NCBI RefSeq assembly: GCF_000003815.2
Contig: NC_049990.1
Span: 22,437,033-22,468,238, forward strand
Direction of reading: 5' to 3'
DNA: 31,206 bases
Source: Branchiostoma floridae
Lineage: Eukaryota > Chordata > Leptocardii > Amphioxiformes > Branchiostomatidae
This document shows positions 9,783-21,000 of this stretch, piece by piece. The position numbers were made by a program, and so were the translations under genes. How positions within the stretch are numbered: the stretch's first letter is position 1; every line of letters starts with the position of its first letter. Below the pieces are notes generated by a model. That model searched no databases. It saw only the letters and a program-made list of their open reading frames with translations, and had not been told where the DNA came from.

Positions 9783-11112
9783 AAATATGGCCCTAGTCCT
9801 AAAGATGTTGAAAGAAATAGAAGAGATTCTGTTTTGGAAAATGACAATTTAACACTACTTGATTCAATTTCTGATGATACATGCACCCCAAAAGACTGGA
9901 GAAAATTCATTTCCTTGCGCCCAAACAAGCGTTTGTTATGTTCTTACTTATGTACTTCTTTACTTACAATTTGTACACCTTTTTTGAGGCAGCAACAGAA
10001 AGTGTTCACAGCTGGGGCATTTACTGGTGATAAGAGAGATATGTGTTTTGTTTCTTCAGTAGATGGCATCTCTCCATATCCAGACTGTAGGTCCAATCAC
10101 GAGGAAAGTGACACTCGTGTTTGGCTGCATGCTGCTTCAAGCAGTTACAAAAACATAATGATTTATTTACCTAATACGGAGACGTATCAAGTGGGCCTTC
10201 CGTTTGTGAGGCATACAGATAAAAGAATTGTCATTTTACAAAAAGCTGAACCAGGAAATTGGCAATGTCTGGATGTGAATGAGTTGCTATCTTGTTTTGA
10301 CAAGGACCCTGATCTTTCCTCCCTTTCTAGAAATCTACTACCCCATATAATTCAGTCACTGTTTATACGTACAGGTTGTGATTATGTTTCCTTTTTTGTT
10401 GGCCTTGGTAAGGTATCATTTATGAAAACTTTCTTTCAGTTTTCAGAATTCATTTCTAGTGGAAACTCTGACCAAACTAGTGGTTCTCTTTCTTGTGCAG
10501 ATAAAGATACAGGGTTCTTGGCTTTTGTTCGTTTAGTTGGTAGTGTTTACTTTCAAAAACACCGTTCTGCTTTTCTTAAGTACTCATCTCCAGCCCAACT
10601 TTTCAGAGAAATGAGGGGGGGATAATATTTCAAAGATTCATGAAAACTGGTTACAAGTTATTAGGGGTGCCATCTTTGAAAGAATAGAGTTTGAAGATAA
10701 TAGTTTACCTTCCTTTCAGTCCCTTTGGTTCCATTGGTTACGTTCTTGTTGGGTCAACCTCAGTTGGGCTCAGGCTTTAGAGCAGGATTTTTCGTCTGTA
10801 TTATTAGATAGGTACGGTTGGGAAATAGATAATCATGGTAATTTAATGATTACTTGGGATTCTAAAGAAAATATTGAAAAGGTGCAGAAGACTGTGGAGT
10901 TTTTAACCAGGGGGTGTAAATGTAAAAGTGGGTGCTTTAGTAAAAGATGTAAGTGTCTCAAGAAAGGTCAAGCATGTGGTCCGGGATGTAGGTGTTTAGA
11001 TTGTTCTAATTCTATTTGTATTGAGCAAAATGAGGTAAGTCAGGACAATGCTGAAACAGATTCAGATAGTAGTAGCAGTAGTGATGATCAAGACTATGTA
11101 AATCTTTTATAG
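9783..11112 (+). pseudogene. PIN-like plus CXC-domain protein gene, 5'-truncated and frameshifted
   Basis: The frame is open from 9783 (after a TAG at 9780) to a TAA at 10623-10625, then continues in the next frame to a TAG at 11110. Removing one G from the seven-G run at 10615-10621 would join them, giving one intronless coding region. N-terminal part: KYGPSPKDVERNRRDSVLEN, then WRKFISLRPNK. Middle: NHEESDTRVWLHA and RTGCDYVSFFVGLGK, matching a widespread invertebrate multicopy family with a PIN/FEN-like core. In that family the segment between these usually has a DTD acid pair; here it reads PNTETY, so catalysis may be lost. C-terminal part: a CXC (tesmin/TSO1-like) cysteine cluster starting GCKCKSGCFSKRCKC, then a Ser/Asp-rich acidic tail. 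No start codon or promoter is evident. I infer an inserted, probably mobile-element-related gene fragment; the single-base lesion could also be a sequencing error. Confidence 0.7.
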
Positions 11113-13342
11113 ATGACTTTTATTGTGGTAGTCTGTCTTTATTAGATCATATTTCTGATTCAGAATTTTCTGAGGTAGAGTAAGGGTAATAATGAGTGAA
11201 ATAGGACTGTCTATTTTTGTATAGCCTAAGGTATAGGTGAGGGGAAGCTGGTCTTTTCTGTACTCCTTCACCCACTTTCTCTCCCTCTCTCCTTTTTCCA
11301 AAGAACCCCTTCCTGCTAGGTTTAGACATCTGCCCCCGTAGGTAGGTTAGAGGCGCCTGACCCCTGTAAAGGTCGTACTTAACGACGTCAACATGGGGTA
11401 CATCACACAGATCCCCGAGTTGACGGGAAAGGCGTAACCCCGCACTTTGGTACGGGTGCAGGTTGGAGGTTCTGACTTTGTTTCCTTACTCCAGCTGTCA
11501 CTCACCTATGGGTTTGGTAGTCTAGGGTCATTGCTAAACATATGATCTTAAACTTTAGATATAACGTTAATATATTCTAAGTCTATGAAATATCTTGATA
11601 AAATTGATAATATATTTAACATATATCTAAATAAAGATACTAAGAGGAGTAAGTGAATGAATGTGAGTGCCTGACTAAGTGTATGATATCTGTAATTGAT
11701 GAGTAAGTAAGTACGGTAAGTACCTGATGTATGACTAATGGATATTTACCTTTTTTGTTTGTTTTTGCATTAGATGGAGTTCTACCCCAGATCAGCTGAG
11801 GATCTGCCTCTTGCAGCTCAACTGTCTGTAACTTTAATTTCTTTGATTGACATTGTATCATTGCAGATACACATGTAATAAGTGAAGTATAAATTCAGAA
11901 TGATATATCTACTATTAATCATAATGATTGTAAATTCTTAAAGATTATGTACTTTTCCTAACATTCTTTGAAATATGTTTTATACAGGTGATGTTCTGCT
12001 GTGGATCTGAGGAGGGTGACAGCTTTGTTGGTTATTCATATCATTTGGCGTGAATTCAATCATATCATTTCACATTATTGGAATTATCATTCTGGCCCAA
12101 AGAATCGCCAGATGTTTGGCAGTAAATTGTTTGATTCCAAGTATTGTTTCCAATTGGGCATCAATATTTAGGCATGACTTGTTTGTTTAATAAAGTTTGG
12201 CTGGTATTTAACATATATGGCTCATTGTTTTGTTTTTTTACAGTACAATAGTAAGGGTTATATACTTTAGGTGAATCTAGGTCAATGAGAGAAGAAAAAG
12301 TTGAACCTTTTGGTTTCTTATTGGGCACAATGTTAACTGACAATGCATCATTCCATGCACCTTAGGTATAATTTAGGTACATGGTAATTAAATGTGTCAA
12401 ACCAATATGATATGAACTGTTGACAATTATGAATGAAATGTTACCAGTAACCATACTGTAAACCTTGGTTAGGTTATAGCAAAGAGGCTATATGAGCCCA
12501 TGTAACCTTATTGGTTATAGGGAACGTGAATGGCATGACAAACTCTGATTCTCTTATTATTTGATACATCATGTAATAGTTTTCTTTAATAAAACAGACT
12601 CTGAGGTATTACAAAAATGCATTTTCGTAAGTGCGCTTGGGTAAGATTGGGATTGCCATCTTGGTTAAATGGGCAGAACTTTCTCTTTGGCTCGGTGACC
12701 CTTCCACCTGCAAGCTTTAAACAATTACTAGATCTTACCAAGGTTTTTTTAACCATGGATGTTTTTTTAACCTCCTTGATGGGTCCTTGATCTTGCCAAT
12801 TTTTTTAGTATCAATGGAACAAGACATAAAAAGACGCCTTGGAATCGACCAGTAAATTAGATGCAAAAGTAATGGACTCTAGTAATCATTCTACAAGAAG
12901 AGATTTCGGTGGGGAGACGAATAAATCGCGGCCGCTACCAGCTACCGCTACGGACAGGAACGTCTGCTTCCGCTCCAGGCGGCGCGCGCGTTCTATTCTG
13001 GAAATCAAAAATGACCGCTCCTGATGACATCGCCTCGCGCAGATTGGCGGCAAATGATTTACGCCCTTGAAATGTATAATAAGTCATATACCAACAAAAA
13101 ATAGAGAGTTTGCCCTTTCTTACACACTTAATTTCCTGTTGGTTTGAAGTCTACAACACGTTAAAAACAAGAGGTGAAATCACACGAAAATAAGCTAATT
13201 TCGGGTCGTATTATTGACAGGAAAGCGACAAATCATCGGTACAAAAAAACTTTAGGAGTACGAAACAAAGCTGGTAGATTGTAAATAACTTGAAATCAAA
13301 AAGATACGTGGTAATATATTCAAGCAACAGGCTTTCTTGCTG
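11113..13342. other. Gene-free, A/T-rich stretch
   Basis: I find no exon with family support. It may contain the 3' end of the element that carried the CXC gene, but no terminal repeat was found. A G/C-richer block at 12930-13060 ('ggcggcgcgcgcg') stands out and has no clear meaning. ASIC exons 8-10 belonging to copy B were looked for here and not found. Confidence 0.5.
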
Positions 13343-13910
13343 GGGGTGTTAACGCCCGGAATCATAGAACGGACTACTTTCTCTCGCGGAAGGAAAATAG
13401 AATTCCATAGAACTCTCGACGTGGCGTGGCGGCTGAATAATGTTTATTACGACTTGTATTGACAGTAGCAACATCGATGACGTCATAATGACGTCTAAAA
13501 TGACGTCATGCACATCTAAGATACGAGTTAGTCTCCGCCATATTATGTCCACTACCTTCAATTTTTAAAACTACTTTTTTTGCAACAAATAATCACAAAG
13601 GGCAATGGAAATAGACTGAATTCATTCACCCCCTTTTCTTTTCAAGATTCGTCCTCGAATCTCTAACTTCGATATCCCTGTGTGGCACATCAGATCTCTA
13701 GCATCCTCTAACCTGTTACTCACAGGGCCGGCGTTGTAACCAGTGAAACAACATGCCGACACATTGGATCAAACCCGGGCAGATTACAAATCTAACGTGC
13801 AAGCGTTCGGCCGAAAGGCTTAAGCCGTTTGGTCTCTTCAGTTAAGCACTCTTTGAACGCCATTGTTACACTGCTCCCCCTTTTAGTTTCAAGATTCGTC
13901 CTCGAATCTC
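13343..13910. promoter_or_regulatory. CRE-like triplet and paired hairpin repeats, possible LTR-type remnant
   Basis: TGACGTCA at 13478-13485, TGACGTCT at 13489-13496 and TGACGTCA at 13501-13508 match CREB/ATF sites and are spaced 11 and 12 bases apart. Further on, AGATTCGTCCTCGAATCT, a 7-bp-stem hairpin, occurs twice (within 13641-13663 and 13888-13910). Each copy follows a CCCCCTTTT tract, and they are about 247 bases apart. Such promoter-like repeats would fit an LTR retrotransposon relic, but no matching LTR pair, primer site or target duplication could be shown. Confidence 0.35.
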
Positions 13911-14126
13911 CGAGTTCTGGTAATTTTTGACGGATGGTCTTTTGTTTGCCTCATTGATGTCGTTTTAGATCTATCATGGCCGTCGTTGAGAAAGATACTT
14001 GTAACCACCGCGATTCAACAGGCTCACAATTAGCACCATTTTTAGAAAACCTGTATATTTGTATTACAGAAGTATATGCAATTTTGTCAGCATAACGATA
14101 ATTTTTCTTTGCCTCTTGTCTTACAG

Positions 14127-15677
14127 GTAACATCGGAGGCCAACTGGGCTTGTTTATCGGAGCCAGTGTCATCACCCTGTTTGAGTTCCTAGAATACCTG
14201 ATCAAGCGGTTCACATCCTGCTGCAGGAAAAAGTACAAGAAGGATAAGGTAAGGAGCGAGATGTTCATTTGTTCAGTTTTATACCTATCATCATCATCAT
14301 CATCGGTCGACGTGATCACACATGTTCGCACATGTTTACACACGACGGGGTGATACCGCCGCTTACGGGTGACATACCCTTTCGCTGGCTAATTACAAGA
14401 CGGGGATGCGCCAGGTCTAAGTCCGGGTGAATGATGTAAATCACCGTGTGGCTGATACGGTATGGAGGTTCGCCAGGCTTACAACCGGGTGATTTGAAGT
14501 GAATCACCAACTCCAGACAGAAGGGTTTGCTCCAACCACACCGCACCATCGCACGTGTGGGGGTTCTTTAACGTGCATGGGGTGTAACTCTTCATAACAG
14601 GACCTCCATTTAACGTCCTATCCGAGGGACGACTCATTTTCTTTTGAGTAAAGTGAGGAAAGTCGTGTTAAGTGCCTTTCCCAAGGGCACAAGACCGGCA
14701 ACACGGCAGGCGGATTCGAACCGGCGACCTCTCGGTCACGGGCCGAATACACTACCACTGTGCTACGCGGCCCCGACCCATTTTTACACCTGTGTGAAGT
14801 GAGGAAGGTCGTGTAAAGTGCCTTTCCCAAGAGCACAACGTTGGGGGCACGACGGGTATCAATTTCTGGACCTTAACTTCAGATTCCGAGCCGAACGCTC
14901 TACCAGTTACGCCACACACGATGCAGTAGTTGCACATAGACCTCCCAAAAGCAGTGTAACTTTTTCAATTACCAAGATGGTTAAGTTTTCGGTCGTGCTC
15001 TGGTAGAGTGACTGTGGACGTATGTGCAATAATAGCTAGAGGAGCTATTGATGGATATTCATTGTGTTTGATAAATGAGTAGGTGCTGGGAAAACCAGGG
15101 TCAAATGGGTATAAGCCTTTTCCACATAGTTACCACGTACGCGAGGGTAAAAGGAACTCTGGGTAAAATGTCAAAGTTGAAGGCCCCTCGAAACTCAACA
15201 TTTCCGCCATTTTGGCAGGCCCCCTTAACCGAAATTGTGTACCCCAAATTGGCCACCACAAATTGCAACAAGGAACATTGGTTACACAAATTGGAACCAG
15301 GGGTAGAGGTGCACCCTTATTTATATCCGAGGGGGCTCCACCTTGGACCTTTAACCCCGGGGGGCCCTTCCCCCCCCGGGGGGTGGGTAACCACTGTAAA
15401 AAGCTTCCCCNNNNNNNNNNNNNNNNNNNNNNNNNNNNNNNNNNNNNNNNNNNNNNNNNNNNNNNNNNNNNNNNNNNNNNNNNNNNNNNNNNNNNNNNNN
15501 NNNNNNNNNNNNNNNNNNNNNNNNNNNNNNNNNNNNNNNNNNNNNNNNNNNNNNNNNNNNNNNNNNNNNNNNNNNNNNNNNNNNNNNNNNNNNNNNNNNN
15601 NNNCCCCGTGCTGTGAACTCAAGGTGGATGGAGAAATTTTTGGCGACGCCTCAGAGGCAGAGGCATATTTTTGCTGA
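14127..15677 (+). CDS. ASIC-like channel copy B, exons 11 and 12 only
   Basis: Exon 11 (14127-14248) has a good acceptor (TTGTCTTACAG) and donor (GTAAGG). It encodes NIGGQLGLFIGASVITLFEF and then the TM2 end and RFTSCCRKKYKKDK. It differs from copies A and C at eight bases, seven of them synonymous; the only change is Met to Lys. The end of exon 12 follows the gap, with frame CCELKVDGEIFGDASEAEAY then FC and a stop at 15675-15677. Intron sequence near 14925-15110 and the flank to about 15780 also match copies A and C, so this is a real paralogue and not a processed copy. No earlier exon was found upstream back to 11113, so as assembled it cannot make a full channel. It might supply alternative 3' exons to copy A, or be a decaying copy of a once complete gene. 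Confidence 0.7.
14340..14773 (-). mobile_element. tRNA-derived SINE in intron 11 of copy B
   Basis: Read on the - strand from 14772 it begins GGCCGCGTAGCACAGTGGTA (box A). It has box B GGTTCGAATCC, then 'cccttgggaaaggcactt', a CGTTAAAGAACCC segment and a tail. The box spacing and body fit the amphioxus/deuterostome SINE group (DeuSINE-like), not a tRNA gene. Confidence 0.75.
14774..14919 (-). mobile_element. Second, partial SINE adjoining the first
   Basis: On the - strand it begins 'gtgtggcgtaactggtagag', then 'ttgatacccg', and the shared 'ctcttgggaaaggcacttta' segment. It abuts the neighbouring SINE in the same orientation, so one probably inserted beside or into the other. Confidence 0.65.
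15130..15603. other. Low-quality sequence and assembly gap (N at 15411-15603)
   Basis: The 193-base N run is preceded by about 280 bases in which many bases look doubled (for example 'ggggggcccttcccccccc'), as in poor read ends. It lies where intron 11 and the start of exon 12 of copy B should be. Any reading frame here is meaningless. Confidence 0.85.
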
Positions 15678-15787
15678 TCACGTCAACCTCCCTTCATAGG
15701 AGTTAATCTATCTAACAGTTCATATTACTAATAGGAACTATTTGATTGTGGTTGTTATATTTCCCCCGTCTTGGACTCCTAACAAAT

Positions 15788-16155
15788 GTTGGATTATTGT
15801 TTGTGTTTGGAGATTACATTACTTTTGTTCAGAGTTTAGAAATGGGTTCGTACCTTACATGAATCTGTGAATTTGAGTTGAATGTTGATGTTGTGTTTGA
15901 TTATTGTTTGTCTTTGGAGTCATTACTTTACATGTTCAGAGTTTAGAAATGGGTTCGTACCTTACATGAATCTGTGAACTTGAGTTAAATTTTGATGTTG
16001 TGTTTGAATATTGTTTGTGTTTGGAGATTATTTTATATATTTAGAGTTTAGACATTGGTTCGTACCTTACATGAATCTATGAATTTGAGTTGAATTTTGA
16101 TGTTGATTTTGATATTTTTGTGTTTGGAGATTACTTCACATATTCAGAGTTGATA
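15788..16155. repeat. Tandem repeat, period about 105 bp, 3.5 units
   Basis: The segment AGAGTTTAGA followed by 'gggttcgtaccttacatgaa' recurs with starts at 15831, 15938, 16043 and (partial) 16146. The units share a 'tgtgtttggagatta' segment. It lies just 3' of copy B and shows no coding potential. Confidence 0.9.
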
Positions 16156-17861
16156 TTCTTTATGTTGTTATCATTTAAGAGAACCCCCATCATCTGATTA
16201 TTAATATAAACTGCTATTATTTTATTGTCCATCTCGCCTTCTGCGATTGCATTCTCATGTTTGGTTTCTTTAGAACCTCCTTTTTACCGTCCTGTCTTGA
16301 TGACGTTGCCAAAAGTTAACATTTTGTAGTAAAAAAACATCAAAAACATTATCATTAAACAGGTATTCCTCCACCTGTTGACCTAATATTACCCAGATCA
16401 CACTTGCAGTACTGTGCATTACTGTATACGTACTACCACATGCTGCGAAGATTCCAGCCGACCATATGCATTTGTAAACATTCTGCCCATTTAACGCCAT
16501 TTGCAAACCGCCTCGAGTCCTCCAAACAAAGTTGACTCAGAAGACTGCAACTGTAACGGACGTACTACACCCAATGCAGTACACCTAATATCATTGGTCA
16601 AATTGCCTTGGGAGAGCTTCGCATTCACAACAACGTTTTCGCATATGCCTTTTACTAGTAAAACGCGTTCAAGCGTCTTATTTTGGTGATTGGCAGTAGT
16701 TTTTAAACGAAAAGCACGACATGAACGATAGTTGTTGCAGTAGTACCAAGGATCTGGCACAACGACAATTATCCTCGATCAGGCTCTCAGTGGCAATGTT
16801 CCTCACTTCTTAGCAAACGTATTGGATATTAAGCTGGAGGGATAATTACCGATCTTAACTTCATCAGACCAATAAGATTAACTTTACCAAGCTTTTACAC
16901 ATAACACATTTATGCAGAGTTTTATGTTTATCAAAGACCAAAATAGTTGGTGGTATATGAAAATTAAAGGTAATATAATCAAAATAGATTTATTTTAGAT
17001 GTGGATATATTGAACCAATCAGTTTCACCGCAAAACGTCAACACTACCAGCATGACGTAATGCTCTAGTTGCGTCATAAATGGGCAAAACTTATTGACAA
17101 AAGACAGTCAACTGATCACATATATTACTGATGCGTAGTTTCTAGGTAGACACTTTCCTCCTAGACCACCACACTGCTATGAAATCAAAGGGAGAACGAA
17201 ATTATCATTGTTTTTACCATTATCCGCTATTTTGAAAGACGTTCTGCAAGATTGACAGTTCATGTGGCAAATCTCTTGTAAACAGTTCAAAAACACGTAC
17301 CCAGTATAGAAACACTGCACCAAAACAGTCAGCCCGTCTTTTGTAAAGGATGTAAGGTCAGCATAATGTTGACGTTGCTATGGTGGATGTTGGGTTTTCC
17401 TTGGATAACAGCAAAAAGACAACTTCAGGTCAAAAGGTCTCAAATGACAAAGCAGAACTATGTAGTGTTGCAATGCTGTAACAGTTTAGTCTAGGGTGAC
17501 GAAAACCGCACCAATTTCTGCTTTCAAGACACGCATTCTAGTTACAAATAAAACGATAGAAACACCAGAAGCCCCTTATCAATAGAACTGATACGGAACT
17601 GCATTCTTTCAGTTCAAACTTACTGAACCGTACTGAAAATATTTTCTATACGGTCAGATTGTCACTTTTGTTAAATGCCCGTTGCCAGGTCTTAACTGCG
17701 TTGTTATAGCTACGTGGTCCATACCCTTGTCCGTTCCTGCTAGGTTGGGCCTTAACTCAGAGCAACTCGCTCTGATCTACCAAAAACGTTCAAGGACATC
17801 ATTGAACTGATTCTTAGAGGATTTTTCTGGGTTAAAGTAGATTTTTCACCAGAGTTTTGTC
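16156..17861. other. Upstream region of ASIC copy C
   Basis: No exon or strong repeat was recognised. It should contain the promoter and 5' UTR of copy C, but I cannot point to a TATA box or initiator with confidence. The bases before the ATG at 17862 (TTTTGTC) are not a strong Kozak context, so an upstream non-coding exon remains possible. Confidence 0.4.
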
Positions 17862-18025
17862 ATGGCTGACGACGACGACACATCGCCGGAGAAGGACTTT
17901 GCGGACAACACGACTCTCCACGGGATAGGGAAGGTGTCCGGCAGCGAAAAGTGTACTTTGAAACTGATCTGGCTAACCATCTTTCTGGCCTGCTTTGGAG
18001 TGGCGGCTTGGCAGATTACAGAGAC
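17862..18025 (+). CDS. ASIC: ASIC copy C exon 1: N-terminus and TM1
   Basis: It starts MADDDDTSPEKDFADNTTLH and runs through GIGKVSGSEKC into the hydrophobic LIWLTIFLACFGVAAW. HG at residues 20-21 is the conserved gating motif of the whole DEG/ENaC family. The exon ends in phase 2 at GTACGT and joins the ACC codon completed by exon 2. Acidic residues 3-6 are coded by repeated GAC. Confidence 0.85.
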
Positions 18026-21000
18026 GTACGTATAATACCTGATTTCTACTAATACTTCTACATAAAACAGATGGATAAAGTGCGTCATGGCACATAGCGT
18101 CCCAGGAGACAAGATGCAGCAAGTGTGGCAGGTGTTCGTGCGCAAAATATATATAAACGACTGGAGAAAAGTGCACAAAATGAACTGAACTGTGCAACTA
18201 TGTACAATAGCCACGCTAGTAAATATAGTAACTCAAAATGCCCAACTGCCCTGTCTGAATATTAGATATAATCCTGTGGCACATTTGAAAAGCTGCACGC
18301 TAAAATACATATTGGACGGTTTGGAAATAGATCTAGTGATATCAAGATTCTATAATCTTTTCCAAAGTTCGGAAAATGTCATAATGATATGATAGTGTGG
18401 AATTGGAACCTACTACTAGATCCTTTGTAGTTCCACCCTCTGTTCAGCTGTTGAGGTACATATAAATGCTTGGTAAGCACTATGCGACATTTTCAAACGG
18501 TGGCCCAGTCGGACAGCTTTCGGGAACCAAAAAAATATGAATATAAAAGACACCAAACTACACAAGACGCAAAGAAATTAGTTTTGGGCACTATTTTTGC
18601 ATATCTTTTAGTTTACGTACGAGGGGTGATCAATATGTTCTCGGCCTAACCCAGAAATAATGAGCACAACTCAAATTTTGAGGCACAACTTTATAGTATG
18701 AAGCCTTTTATCAATATCCTCCAAATTACAAATCATTGGAGTCATTACTTTCCAGGCATTGGTTTTATGCAAATTAGAAGGTAAGTGGCGAGAAAAAGAA
18801 GGGTGAAGTGTGATCAGACAATTTGACCCGCACACCTCAGGTTTCAGATCAATTGTCCACTTTTTTTCGTTATCCCTTTCCTAACGTTACTGGGTGTCAC
18901 CTGCAACGTAATGATCACAATAATTTGAATTTTGGTACACATTTATATAAGATTTTATACAAGTACGAGGGATTATCAATAAGTCCTCGATTTTGCGGAG
19001 AAATAATAAGCACAGCTCAGATTTCGAAGCATAGATTATAACTGTATAACGTCTTATATAAATCTGTACCAAAATTCAAATCATTGTGATCATTACTTTG
19101 CAGGCGACACCCAGTAATGTTAGGTAAGGGAGAACGGAAAAAATGGGACAATTGACCTGACCTGAGGTGTGCGATCGAACTTGCGCTGCTGGAAGTCAGA
19201 CACCCAATTCTTTTTGCTTGAAATAGGAGGAGAATGATTATCAAACATTTTGACAATTTGTCATATTGATCACCCCTCGTATGTATTTCTTTTTTCTTTT
19301 TTTTTCGATTCCACAAAACAGCCCGGTCGGGCCCCGGTTTGGAAATGTGCCGTTTGTTGGCCTTATTGGGAACCTTTTTTTTTACTTTTGAATTCGGAAG
19401 TTTTTCTCACTCCTTTTTCAGCATAATCCGCTACCTCCAGTACAACACGGTGACCAACATCAAACTGGAGTTTGAGAATGAGCTGACCTTCCCTGCCGTC
19501 ACTGTCTGCAACTTCAACAGGTACTTAAAAATTCTCGCCCTGTCAGCAAAACGTTATTCAACAGCAACCATGTAATTTCTGCGAATTCGCAAGGAAGTTA
19601 TCTTTTGGGTGACGTTGGTATAAATAGTGTTTCAGGTTTGTGTGTGTGTGTGTATGTGTATGTTTGTCACGGTGTGACGGGTGTTTGCTGTTTGTGTGTG
19701 CGTTTGCGAGTGTGCGCGTATGCGTGTGTTGTTTGTGTGTGTGTGTGTGGTGTGTGTGTGCGCGTGCCGTTTGTGTATGCATGCGTGCGCGAGCTGAAGG
19801 AGAGATAGTTGAGTGAGTTACTGGGGGAGTGATTATGTAAGTTGATGAGCTGAGCGCGTGAGTGGGCTAGTGAGTGAGTGAGTGTTCGGGTATGTCTCTG
19901 AACATATTTCTTCCCCCCACCCCTCCCTCCCCACAGGTTTGAGGAGAACCGTCTCCAGGCTGACACGCAGGCGTACCTGTCCGCCCTGCTGTACGGATAC
20001 TACCTGCCGCCGCCCGTAGGGGTGTACATAGACGACCAGGGCAATCTTGTGTCCGTCGTCAGGTAAATCTCAATTTGAATTCTATAGTCTCAATATTTAC
20101 TATCAATTAAAAAAGACACATAGACCGTACACAGTTGCATTTCAAATATCAAAAGTTCAAGAGCACCTCACCAATAAAGTGTTTTCCCAGGACCGATTTG
20201 GACCCGGTGAATACTACACTTGAGGCCGGGTGGCAACTGGTGAAGGATTGGAACTTCTTCGTCTGTACGTTCAAGGGAGAAGAGTGCACCGTAGCGGTAC
20301 GTTTTTGATACTACTCACAGAAGCGCAGGGATAGAGATTGCTGATCTTTAGTGTTCAATGCGCACAATGGACTAACTACCGTGAAGCTAGCCAATCCGAT
20401 TCGCAAGGCATTTTCAGTTGTTGCGAAACCTTATATACGTTATACGTGACCTGAGATTCGGCCTTGTTTGGTGTAGATCCCCTGGCCTTCTTTCGATGTC
20501 TCCAACCCAAACAACCTCTCAGCTCACAATGGCACAGACAAGGCTGGGTACCATCCGGATAGCAGTTCGTTTTGACATTTATCATACACTGTATACAGTC
20601 GCTTCTCGCTCCGACTTTTGTTATAGACTATATATATACAGTCACTTCTCTGCTATTAGCAGAAGCGAACATAGGAGCGAACTACTAGTACTATCCGGAT
20701 GGTACCCAGGCTACAAACAATGTGGAAAAGGCTAAAAAAAACTGCAATGTTTTAATGCGTAGGATTTCAAACACGTCTTTACAACCTACGGGAATTGCTA
20801 CACATTCAACGCCGTGGTAGACCCTGAGAACCCGCGCCGACAGAGGCTACCAGGGGCAGGCAATGGACTAAAGCTCGTCTTCAACATTCAGAGCGTAAGG
20901 ACCGTTCTTTTCCATTTGTTTATGTGTGTGTGTGATCATGAGTTTTCACCACTAGCTATTATAAGGGGGTTCACACGTGCGTATATATGTATTTGAGGTC

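Noticed and set aside
13343-13612. Solo LTR starting TGTTAACGCC
   Set aside because: No matching second LTR, primer site or target duplication could be shown.
14640-14773. tRNA gene on the - strand
   Set aside because: Box A and box B are present, but the sequence continues into a SINE body and the cloverleaf pairing is incomplete.
15075-15622. Open frames of 100-200 codons crossing the gap
   Set aside because: Most codons are N, and the flanks look like low-quality read ends.
16270-16760. Overlapping small frames on the - strand as exons
   Set aside because: No family resemblance, and no splice sites with consistent phases.
19636-19970. Long open frames rich in Cys/Val or His/Thr
   Set aside because: They are produced by the TG/CA microsatellite and have counterparts on both strands.
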